Assembly: GCA_002726925.1 (NCBI GenBank)
Contig: PBTJ01000043.1
Span: 1-5,792 of the forward strand
DNA from: Gammaproteobacteria bacterium
GTDB taxonomy: Bacteria; Pseudomonadota; Gammaproteobacteria; Pseudomonadales; Azotimanducaceae
DNA: 5,792 nt
Reading direction: 5' to 3'
Shown here: in pieces, positions 1 through 5,792 of the stretch
Layout: each line of letters starts with the position of its first letter
Numbering within the stretch: position 1 is the first letter of the stretch
The notes under the pieces: generated by a model
Seen by the model: the letters and a program-made list of their open reading frames with translations, nothing else
Databases searched by the model: none
What the model was told of the DNA's origin: nothing
Program-made: the position numbers and the translations under genes

Positions 1-1
1 G

Positions 2-1267
2 CTCACTCTGAACATTGCTCAGGCGCCGGCTGACTTACCCAACGCGCAGCAGCAGCAGCCTTTTCATATGCCCCTCGCCATGGGTTTTTTGGCGCCGGAC
101 GGTGTCAGCCTTACACTGTCTGCCGCGGACATCGAAAGTGCCGCCTCTACTTCGCTTCGTGACGATGGTCAAACCCTGCTGCTGGGGGCGAAAGAGAGCA
201 CGACCGAGTTAACGATTAGCAATCTGCAGGCCAAACCAGTGGTCAGCTTTCTGCGTGGCTTTTCTGCACCGGTCAAGGTCAGTCACGAGCGCAACGATGA
301 AGAATTGGCGTTCTTGGTCCAGCACGACACCGATGGGTTTGTCCGTTGGGATGCCATGCAGACCCTGTGGATGTCCCACTTGGATGCGAGCGCGGCGACG
401 ACGGTTGATCCTGTGACGGTGCTAGGAGAACTGGCAAAGGGCGCCTTAGAGCTGGCCACCCCTGAGCAGCAGCTTTTAGCTGCGACCATGCTCACCGTTC
501 CTAACGAAAACTATCTGTTTGAACAGTTGCGTGGTTTCGACGTGGACGCTTTATTGAATGCACGCGATGGGGCGGTCAATGAAGCCGCAAACTCCCATGC
601 CGATACCTGGGTTGCATTGGTAGAGCAGCATGCTGCAAGCGTGCCTTATAAGGCCGACGCCGAAGGCATGGCGCGACGTGCCTTGGGTAATGTCGCCTTT
701 TCTTATTTGGCGAGAACCCTGGAAGGGGTGGCGCTTGAGGAACTGCTGCAAGCTCGATACGCGAAGGCGGACAATTTGACCGATCGTCGCACGGTGCTAG
801 GCATTGCCTGTCGTCATGAAGGTGTTAGTAACGCCTATCGGCATAGTTTGCTGCAGGATTTTTATACGGCTTGGAAGGACTATGCCTTGGTGATCGATCT
901 TTGGTTTAACCTGCAGGCGCAAAGCCCATTGATCAACATTGATGGACTCAGAGCGTTAGAGGCGCATCCAGACTTCGACATGAAAAACCCCAATCGGGTG
1001 CGCTCGGTCTATGCCGCGTTCGGCATGCTGAATAATCGTAGGTTTCATGCATTAGACGGATCGGGTTACACGTTTCTCGGTGAGGCCATCATGAAACTCG
1101 ATGCCCTCAATCCGCAGGTGGCGGCGCGGATGACGACCCCGTTGACTCGAATGGGCCGCTATGACAAGGCGCGTCAGCAATTGATGCGCAAGGAGTTAAA
1201 TACCCTATCTGAGAGCGCAACACTGTCGCGGGATCTGTACGAAATCGTCATCAAAAGTTTGGCCTAA
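2..1267 (+). CDS. pepN: Aminopeptidase N (M1 family), C-terminal half, 5' end outside window
   Basis: This is the C-terminal 421 residues of PepN, a zinc-dependent M1 aminopeptidase that removes N-terminal residues from peptides in the cytosol during peptide turnover. The frame is open from base 2 to the TAA at 1265-1267, and the ATG at 68 is internal, not a start. E. coli PepN is about 870 residues, so roughly the last 48 percent is visible. The catalytic HEXXH zinc site lies upstream and cannot be checked. Counting from base 2, residues 1 to about 100 form the end of the beta-sandwich DUF3458 domain, with FSAPVK near residue 87. The rest is the alpha-helical C-terminal domain. Blocks that I recall as nearly identical in E. 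coli PepN include NPNRVRS (329-335), FHALDGSGY (348-356), NPQVAAR (370-376) and the ending DLYEIVIKSLA. A short Gln run near residue 16 sits in a loop that varies in the family. No frameshift is visible. The gene converges on batD. Confidence 0.96.
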   Translation, partial: LTLNIAQAPADLPNAQQQQPFHMPLAMGFLAPDGVSLTLSAADIESAASTSLRDDGQTLLLGAKESTTELTISNLQAKPVVSFLRGFSAPVKVSHERNDEELAFLVQHDTDGFVRWDAMQTLWMSHLDASAATTVDPVTVLGELAKGALELATPEQQLLAATMLTVPNENYLFEQLRGFDVDALLNARDGAVNEAANSHADTWVALVEQHAASVPYKADAEGMARRALGNVAFSYLARTLEGVALEELLQARYAKADNLTDRRTVLGIACRHEGVSNAYRHSLLQDFYTAWKDYALVIDLWFNLQAQSPLINIDGLRALEAHPDFDMKNPNRVRSVYAAFGMLNNRRFHALDGSGYTFLGEAIMKLDALNPQVAARMTTPLTRMGRYDKARQQLMRKELNTLSESATLSRDLYEIVIKSLA

Positions 1268-1281
1268 ACGGTAGGCCGGGC
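1257..1281. terminator. Hairpin between convergent pepN and batD, possible weak terminator
   Basis: GGCCTA (1261-1266) and TAGGCC (1272-1277) form a perfect 6-bp inverted repeat with a 5-base loop. The left arm contains most of the pepN stop codon. In plus-strand RNA the stem could extend outward through three U-G wobbles and a G-C pair (1257-1281), but no U-run follows. On the minus strand the hairpin is followed by AAAC and then TTTT, so it resembles a weak intrinsic terminator for the bat transcript. It lies 20-40 bases past the batD stop, where a terminator would be expected. The stem is short and the T-run is displaced, so a chance palindrome is possible. Confidence 0.35.
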
Positions 1282-1297
1282 GCTTCCGAACGCAGAT

Positions 1298-3052
1298 CTA
1301 GTCCGAGTACAATGGCGGTAGCAGCGGTGCATTTGTTTTTGGCGGGTGTTTCTGCGTTTGAGAAAAGCGCTTCAATGCTTCAACCATGTTCCTTCGCTGA
1401 TCGTCGTTGAAGTTTCCATTGCCGTAACAGGTAGCGTCCAACGCCTCAATGAGATCATGAGCTACCGCGCTGGTATGGCGAAAAGCCTGCAGCGCTGGGC
1501 GATTAGGCAGTGCTGTCATAGCACACAGATATAGGCCCAATTGTTGGCGCAGGAGGCTCGGTGGCGCGTTCTTTGCCGCTGCCGTCAACGCTTTTAAGGT
1601 TGGCGCCTGTTGGCTGATGCTCTCGCCAGCTTGCGCAGTCACTGGCGATGGTCTATCTGGCCTTTGATTTCGCCCCGATCGCCGAACCCACAGAGTGGCC
1701 ATAGCTGCCAGCATGACGAACGCGATAAGTCCTCGCCAAAGCGTAAGGCCGTTGTTGTTGGTTCTGATGGTACCGCCGAGCTGCGCTTCTGCGTCTGGTC
1801 TGATGCTCTGCGCCGCTGGCGTGCTCGGATTTATGGCGGTGATGGCATCGCCAACGACGATCAGCGCTCGATCATCCAGCGACGTCGTCATCAGTGATTC
1901 GGTATCGGTATTCCACCAAGTAATGTCTGTTCCCGGCAGGCCAAGCGCGCCGGGCACGATTGGCACAATATCGAGTGTTTCGACACGCGATCCCACCAAA
2001 TGATCGCCAATGGCGTTATCGCTGATTTGTGTGGGTTGCGAATAGGTTTTGAATTCACTTTCAGGCAAGGACAATTTCAAAGGCGGCAGGCTGGCGCCTG
2101 AGTTGCCAGTGACGCGAATGTTGACATTGCGTTGTAACGTATCGCCCACGCCGAAGTCTTTGATAAGCGAGGGTTCGAATCGCTGGGTGGCTGTTAGGGC
2201 TACGGCCGGCAACCAGGGCTGGTCCGCGGGATATTCCGGCGGTATTGGTTTGACCTTGATATGTTTTTCTTCGGTGCTGACGCGAACAGTCTTGCGCGAA
2301 GTAGAGGTCCCATCGAGCACACGGACACTGGCGGTGACGCTGTCACTCGGGATCGTCAGCAGGCCACTCTGGGCGGGGAAAATGGCATAGCGCTGCTCAA
2401 AGCTGCCATGGGACTGGCCATTGCGCTGCACAACCGACGAGCTACCTTCGCCTAACTCTACGACCTGCGCACCGGGCAATTCAGGTTTTGCCAGGTGGCC
2501 GCCGAAAAGCTGCACGCCATCGGCGTAGACAAGTCGCCGGGTCAGGAGCAATTGGCTTTGTACGTATACGGACTTACTGGACAATTCCAGTTCGTAAAAA
2601 ACGAGGTTGGCGACCTTTTGCCGCATCTGCAAGCTGAGCTGACGTACCGACAGGCGCAGGGTGTTGGTTTTTTGCCGGCCAATGCGAATTGGTGGAATCA
2701 GCAACTCGCCAGTGCGCTTAGGCTGCAGAGTGATCTGGTAATCGACCCAGCTTTGCGCGCGACCATTAACAAAGCGATATTGGCTGCTGGTGTTGACGCC
2801 AAGCACATGAAAGTCGGTTTCCAGAGCAGATAGATCTGGCGTCTCGCTCTGTCGCGTTCCTAGGTCTCGCACCGCCAACTGCACAGAATCGAGTTCCTCA
2901 ATCACGGTATTCGACAGCGCTGCTTGCAGCTCCGCATTCGCGGCAGAGCACCACAGCACCGCGCAGGTGGCAGCGATGAAAATTTGGCTCGACTTAATAA
3001 TCCTGCGGGCGACGCGGTTGATAACGCTGGCGATCTCTATCTGTACTACCAC
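1298..3052 (-). CDS. batD: BatD family protein (oxygen tolerance), secreted N-terminus with one membrane anchor
   Basis: This 584-residue protein has the BatD layout. An N-terminal signal sequence has a hydrophobic core at about residues 22-36 and a likely cleavage site after SAANA at residue 40. A long beta-rich periplasmic region at about 41-435 follows and includes the typical QPKRTGELLIPPI stretch (110-121). One membrane segment lies at about 438-456, followed by a basic patch (RRSGRNQR), which puts the last roughly 125 residues in the cytoplasm. That tail is predicted to be helical, with a Pro-rich end. BatD belongs to the Bat/aerotolerance cluster and is thought to work with BatA and BatB at the inner membrane; its biochemical activity is not established. 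The start is GTG at 3050-3052, overlapping the end of the upstream gene by 7 bases. I chose it because AGAGGG (3059-3064) sits 6 bases upstream, and because the frame upstream runs to a stop at 3107-3109 with no ATG. The family assignment rests on architecture, characteristic stretches and context. Confidence 0.9.
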   Translation of the reverse strand: MVVQIEIASVINRVARRIIKSSQIFIAATCAVLWCSAANAELQAALSNTVIEELDSVQLAVRDLGTRQSETPDLSALETDFHVLGVNTSSQYRFVNGRAQSWVDYQITLQPKRTGELLIPPIRIGRQKTNTLRLSVRQLSLQMRQKVANLVFYELELSSKSVYVQSQLLLTRRLVYADGVQLFGGHLAKPELPGAQVVELGEGSSSVVQRNGQSHGSFEQRYAIFPAQSGLLTIPSDSVTASVRVLDGTSTSRKTVRVSTEEKHIKVKPIPPEYPADQPWLPAVALTATQRFEPSLIKDFGVGDTLQRNVNIRVTGNSGASLPPLKLSLPESEFKTYSQPTQISDNAIGDHLVGSRVETLDIVPIVPGALGLPGTDITWWNTDTESLMTTSLDDRALIVVGDAITAINPSTPAAQSIRPDAEAQLGGTIRTNNNGLTLWRGLIAFVMLAAMATLWVRRSGRNQRPDRPSPVTAQAGESISQQAPTLKALTAAAKNAPPSLLRQQLGLYLCAMTALPNRPALQAFRHTSAVAHDLIEALDATCYGNGNFNDDQRRNMVEALKRFSQTQKHPPKTNAPLLPPLYSD

Positions 3053-4854
3053 ACCTGACCCTCTTCGCGATTGCTGTAGTCGCCATTGCGCATCCGTTGC
3101 TTGGTTTCATGCTGGAATTTGCGCCGCAGCAGGCCGCCGGGGTCATCGGGCACGCGCCGCAGCCATTGCTCTAGAGCTTCCTGTCTCTCATCTCGCTCGG
3201 CGAGGTTGTCTTCGGACTCGGTTTTTTGCGCATCGCGTGCTTCGGCTTGCTGCTCAGATTCTTCCGGTTGTTGCTGCGGATCCTGAGGGTCAGTGTCTGC
3301 TTGGCTCCGCTGCTCTTCTTGTGATGCCTGTGACGCTTGTGATTCAGACCCTTGAGACTGTTGGTCTTGTTGCTGCTGGTCTTGTTGCTCTTGTTCGGCC
3401 TGTTCTTGTTGTTGCTTTTGTTCGAGCAGCTTCTCCAGCAGTGCTTTGTTGAAAGCTGCGTCTTCTTGGTTTGGATTGGCTGCCAGCACACGATCATATT
3501 CGCTAATGGCGTCCTGATAGCGTCCAAGGCGGGCGAGGGCATTGCCCTGATTGTAGAGTCCTGTGAGTGACGGATCTGTAGCGAAGTCACCAGCGGCGCC
3601 ACCAAAGTCACCGCTTCGATAGCGCGCAGAACCTCGCCACTGCTGGTCGGCAAACAACTGCGCCGCCGCAACGGGGTCGCCGTCGGTCATGGCATCGTAG
3701 GCTTGCTGGTCACGTCGCTGCCATAGGTTCTGCCAAAGCCTTGCGTAGGGGGCGCCCACTTTCTCCGCGGCCACCCCGACTTGAGTGGCTGAACTGCCCA
3801 GCGGATTCGCTTGGGCAAACACGGGCTCTGGCAGCATGATGGCGAGCAAGAACGCAGCGAATAATCCGCGCTGAAACGATGCCAACATCAGCAGCGCCAG
3901 CGGGATACAGAGCCAAAAACCCATATCCGCCCAAATGTCGAATTCGCGATCCACCTCAATCGAGGCATCTTCTGTTGGTAGCGGAGCGCTTAGTGCAATT
4001 TCAAGATCCTGATCGCCAATGGTCATCGAGCTATAGCGCCCGTAGCTTTGTTGCGCAGCTTGAATGAGCGTCGATTCATCCAGACCCGGGCGAATTTGGC
4101 GCCCGAGTTCGTCGGTGAAATAGCGCGCAGGTTCGTCTCTGCGATTAATGGGTATGGGAGCGCCGCCGCGCGTACCCACACCGATAATGGAAATGGGAAA
4201 GGCTGCATCGCGAAAATCGCTGATTTCGCTGGCTCGTTTAATGCCGTCGGTAATGAGCAATATGCGACCTTCAAATAGGCCTGCATTGCGAAACAGCTCT
4301 CTTGCAAGCTCCAGTCCGGTAGCGGGGCGACTGCCCAGCACTGGCATCATGGCCGGCGATAGGGCACTTAGTAGGTTTTCGATGGTCGGAGCATCGTCGG
4401 TAATGGGCACGACGGCGTGACCGTCGCCTGCATAAGCAACCAAACCAGTAGAACCCTCCTGTCGCAGGCGCAGCGCGTCGACAATTTTCTGTCGCGCCTT
4501 GGCAAGCCTAGAAGGAGCCACGTCTTGTGCAAACATCGACAACGACAGGTCCAGCACAATCACGAGTGCGTCGTTTTTGCGCTCCACGGGCTGGGGGAGT
4601 TTTTCCCACGCCGGCCCTGCAAGCCCAAGCGTGGTTAAACAACCCGCTAGCCAGAGGCAGGCGCGCAGACGTTTGGCAGTGGTTGCCACCGAATCGTCCA
4701 GCAGCACAGCGAGGAGTGGCTCACTGATGGCGGCAGACCAAGCGCTTTGTTGGCGCGTGCGTCGCACCCATGCAAAGACCAACACCAACAGCGGCAACAG
4801 CGCCAATAGCCACCAAGGCCTGAGAAAGTGAAAGTTGTTCAGCGCCTCAAGCAT
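3046..4854 (-). CDS. batB/batC: BatB-BatC fusion: membrane VWA domain, TPR, Gln-rich tail
   Basis: This 602-residue protein joins a BatB-like VWA protein to a BatC-like TPR protein. Membrane segments lie at about 13-30 and 64-80. The VWA domain (about 95-285) carries the MIDAS metal site DLSLS (D102, S104, S106), a candidate Thr at 179 and TDG (D203). A third membrane segment lies at about 312-328. A fourth hydrophobic stretch at 331-347, ending FAQA, looks like a signal peptide left from a separate batC. A TPR region follows (about 405-470, with YNQGNALARLGRYQDAI), then a Gln/Glu/Ser-rich stretch (478-545) and a C-terminal block with WLRRVPDDPGGLLRRKF (564-580), which I recall from gammaproteobacterial homologues. 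VWA plus MIDAS suggests metal-dependent protein binding, and TPR suggests a scaffold; the partners are unknown. The ATG at 4852-4854 overlaps the batA stop by 8 bases. Its Shine-Dalgarno is poor (CGAG at 4863-4866, 8 bases upstream), so translation probably depends on coupling to batA. No frameshift marks the joint. Confidence 0.93.
   Translation of the reverse strand: MLEALNNFHFLRPWWLLALLPLLVLVFAWVRRTRQQSAWSAAISEPLLAVLLDDSVATTAKRLRACLWLAGCLTTLGLAGPAWEKLPQPVERKNDALVIVLDLSLSMFAQDVAPSRLAKARQKIVDALRLRQEGSTGLVAYAGDGHAVVPITDDAPTIENLLSALSPAMMPVLGSRPATGLELARELFRNAGLFEGRILLITDGIKRASEISDFRDAAFPISIIGVGTRGGAPIPINRRDEPARYFTDELGRQIRPGLDESTLIQAAQQSYGRYSSMTIGDQDLEIALSAPLPTEDASIEVDREFDIWADMGFWLCIPLALLMLASFQRGLFAAFLLAIMLPEPVFAQANPLGSSATQVGVAAEKVGAPYARLWQNLWQRRDQQAYDAMTDGDPVAAAQLFADQQWRGSARYRSGDFGGAAGDFATDPSLTGLYNQGNALARLGRYQDAISEYDRVLAANPNQEDAAFNKALLEKLLEQKQQQEQAEQEQQDQQQQDQQSQGSESQASQASQEEQRSQADTDPQDPQQQPEESEQQAEARDAQKTESEDNLAERDERQEALEQWLRRVPDDPGGLLRRKFQHETKQRMRNGDYSNREEGQVW
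3059..3064 (-). promoter_or_regulatory. Ribosome binding site of batD
   Basis: On the minus strand this reads AGAGGG, a good Shine-Dalgarno match 6 bases before the GTG at 3052. It lies inside the last codons of the batB-batC gene. It supports the GTG start and suggests that batD is translated by re-initiation as ribosomes finish the upstream gene. Confidence 0.6.
3318..3344. repeat. Three imperfect 9-base tandem repeats
   Basis: The units CTTGTGATG, CCTGTGACG and CTTGTGATT follow each other without a gap and encode SQA, SQA, SQE (residues 505-513) on the minus strand. The period is a multiple of three, so gain or loss of a unit would keep the reading frame. Confidence 0.75.
3362..3389. repeat. 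Two-copy direct repeat, 15-base period, in the Gln tract
   Basis: The 13-mer TGGTCTTGTTGCT occurs at 3362-3374 and again at 3377-3389. The period of 15 bases keeps the frame and encodes two QQDQQ units (residues 490-499). It probably arose by slippage or unequal duplication and may vary in copy number among strains. Confidence 0.8.
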
Positions 4855-5792
4855 TGGCAGTACTCGTCGAGGTAAGCCTATGCCCGCGAAAATCTGCTAA
4901 CAGCACTAAGATCCAAAGCAGCAAGCACCCGCCCAAGGGCCAATAGTAAAGAGTCTGCACTGGGCGAAAAATTTCAGCCTCTTGCTCGACAGGTTCTAGC
5001 TGATCGATCAGTGCGTAAATCTCCATCAGGGTCCGAGGGTCTTTGGCGCGAAAATATTGCCCGCCAGTTACATCGGCAATGGTCTGCAGCGTTTCTTCGT
5101 CTAGGTCTGCTGACGGGTTGGTGGTACGCCCGCTGATTCGCCCCAGTAATCCAGGCATGCGTATTTCTTCTGCACCAACGCCTATAGTGTAAATACGGAT
5201 GTTGTCTCTTGCCGCCAGTTCGGCAGCGATTTGTGGCTCTACTTCGCCGACGTTGTTGGCGCCATCGGTTAAGAGTATGAGCACTTTGTCGTCTTGGGGG
5301 CGTAGACGCAGACGTTTTACCGCAAGGCCAATGGCGTCACCAATCGCCGTCTTGCCGCCGGCTATGCCGACGGGGGCTTCAATCAACAACCGGTTCACGC
5401 TCTTCACGTCGAAGGTAAGCGGCGCCTGTAGATAGGCATTGGTGCCGAACAGTACCAAGCCGATACGGTCGCCGATTCTAGCCTCAGCAAAGTTCGCGAT
5501 GACGGCCTTCACCACCGTGAGCCGCTCAACGTATTCGCCGCCAACGTCCATGTCTTCGGTGGCCATGCTGCCGGATATATCGACGGCTAACATCAGGTCT
5601 CTGCCCGTGGTCGGCAAATTGACGGGGTCGCCGGTAAATTGCGGCCGCGCTAAGGCTGCCAGCAATAAGGCCCAGGCTAGGCTCAGTGCGATCAGGCGCC
5701 ATAGACTTTGCCCACGTTGCTTATGATCGGCCGCTGTGACGGCTGAGAAGTCCTCCATGGACGGTACAACCAGGGCAGGCTGCTGTCGTGTA
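4847..5792 (-). CDS. batA: BatA-like VWA membrane protein, N-terminus outside window
   Basis: This is the BatA-type VWA protein of the cluster. Numbering from the ATG at 5756-5758, the MIDAS metal site is DISGS (D60, S62, S64), the Thr is in GGKTAIG (T137) and the Asp is in TDGANN (D165), so all three MIDAS loops are intact. One membrane segment lies at about 19-37 before the VWA domain, and another at about 272-289 is followed by a basic RGHR. The ATG at 5756 is probably internal. The frame stays open to the window edge and adds 11 residues (TRQQPALVVPS), and BatA proteins normally begin with another membrane segment followed by an ALRVP-like motif that resembles ALVVP here. The full protein is probably near 330-350 residues. 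VWA/MIDAS implies metal-dependent protein binding. Basic residues just before the first visible membrane segment suggest that the VWA domain is periplasmic. The gene's stop overlaps the batB-batC start by 8 bases. An AAA+ MoxR ATPase, a DUF58 protein and a DUF4381 protein are expected upstream but are not in view. Confidence 0.93.
   Translation of the reverse strand, partial: TRQQPALVVPSMEDFSAVTAADHKQRGQSLWRLIALSLAWALLLAALARPQFTGDPVNLPTTGRDLMLAVDISGSMATEDMDVGGEYVERLTVVKAVIANFAEARIGDRIGLVLFGTNAYLQAPLTFDVKSVNRLLIEAPVGIAGGKTAIGDAIGLAVKRLRLRPQDDKVLILLTDGANNVGEVEPQIAAELAARDNIRIYTIGVGAEEIRMPGLLGRISGRTTNPSADLDEETLQTIADVTGGQYFRAKDPRTLMEIYALIDQLEPVEQEAEIFRPVQTLYYWPLGGCLLLWILVLLADFRGHRLTSTSTANA

Larger units (their letters stand above)
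3220..3423 (-). repeat. Gln-rich low-complexity coding tract in batB-batC
   Basis: This tract codes for residues about 478-545 of the fusion protein and is dominated by Gln, Glu, Ser, Asp and Ala. It is built from CAG/CAA-type codons mixed with GAC, GAA and TCA. The composition predicts a disordered or weakly coiled linker between the TPR region and the C-terminal motif. The mixture of synonymous codons shows selection on the protein, not a pure DNA microsatellite. It produces long leucine-rich and Asn/Lys-rich reading frames in other frames, which are artefacts. Confidence 0.85.

Noticed and set aside
15..212. A short plus-strand frame at the left edge
   Set aside because: It overlaps PepN in another frame; the PepN frame matches the known family throughout.
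1610..2390. Several overlapping plus-strand frames (1610-1897, 1695-2003, 2049-2390)
   Set aside because: All lie opposite the coherent BatD coding sequence, and none resembles a known protein or has a clear ribosome site.
2495..2833. A 112-codon plus-strand reading frame antisense to batD
   Set aside because: It lies fully within batD, has no recognisable domain, and is best explained as a shadow of the batD codon pattern.
3318..3389. Short tandem repeats considered as a CRISPR-like array
   Set aside because: The units are 9 and 15 bases, contiguous, in frame and coding, with no spacers.
3352..3570. A plus-strand leucine-rich reading frame that looks like a small membrane protein
   Set aside because: It is the antisense of the CAG/CAA codons in the Gln-rich tract of batB-batC; the leucines follow from codon complementarity, and no ribosome site or family match supports it.
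3171..3671. A minus-strand Asn/Lys-rich frame of 166 codons
   Set aside because: It is a shifted frame of the same Gln-rich tract, overlapping the well-supported TPR and tail coding sequence.

Overview
This window is ordinary-looking chromosomal DNA of a proteobacterium, most likely a gammaproteobacterium. The clues are a PepN of the E. coli type, recognisable from remembered sequence along its whole visible length, and a fused BatB-BatC protein, an arrangement I associate with gammaproteobacteria. The GC content looks moderately high, and no species can be named. There is no sign of mobile elements, RNA genes or CRISPR. Coding density is very high, and no stretch longer than about 30 bases lacks a gene.

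Left part (2-1267, plus strand): the C-terminal half, 421 residues, of the M1 aminopeptidase PepN. The catalytic half lies before the window. A 30-base gap follows, with a small hairpin that begins inside the last pepN codons. It separates two convergent transcription units.

Right part (1298-5792, minus strand, read right to left): a tightly packed Bat (Bacteroides aerotolerance) cluster. The order of transcription is batA (a von Willebrand A protein whose N-terminus is cut by the window edge), then a batB-batC fusion (VWA domain, then TPR, then a Gln-rich tail), then batD (secreted N-terminus, one membrane anchor, cytoplasmic tail). The genes overlap by 8 and 7 bases, which suggests translational coupling and fixed stoichiometry. 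No promoter is visible for the cluster, so it must lie beyond base 5792. In related clusters that side usually carries a MoxR AAA+ ATPase, a DUF58 protein and a DUF4381 protein.

Read together, the three Bat products look like parts of one inner-membrane complex. Charge distribution around the membrane segments suggests that both VWA domains, the TPR domain and the main part of BatD face the periplasm. Both VWA domains keep the metal-binding MIDAS residues. The most interesting points are the signal-peptide-like segment preserved at the BatB/BatC joint, the repeat-built Gln-rich tail with a conserved-looking terminal motif, and the apparent topological separation between the VWA domains and the expected cytoplasmic MoxR partner. 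The system type is already known, although its molecular function remains poorly defined. I do not see a wholly new system here.
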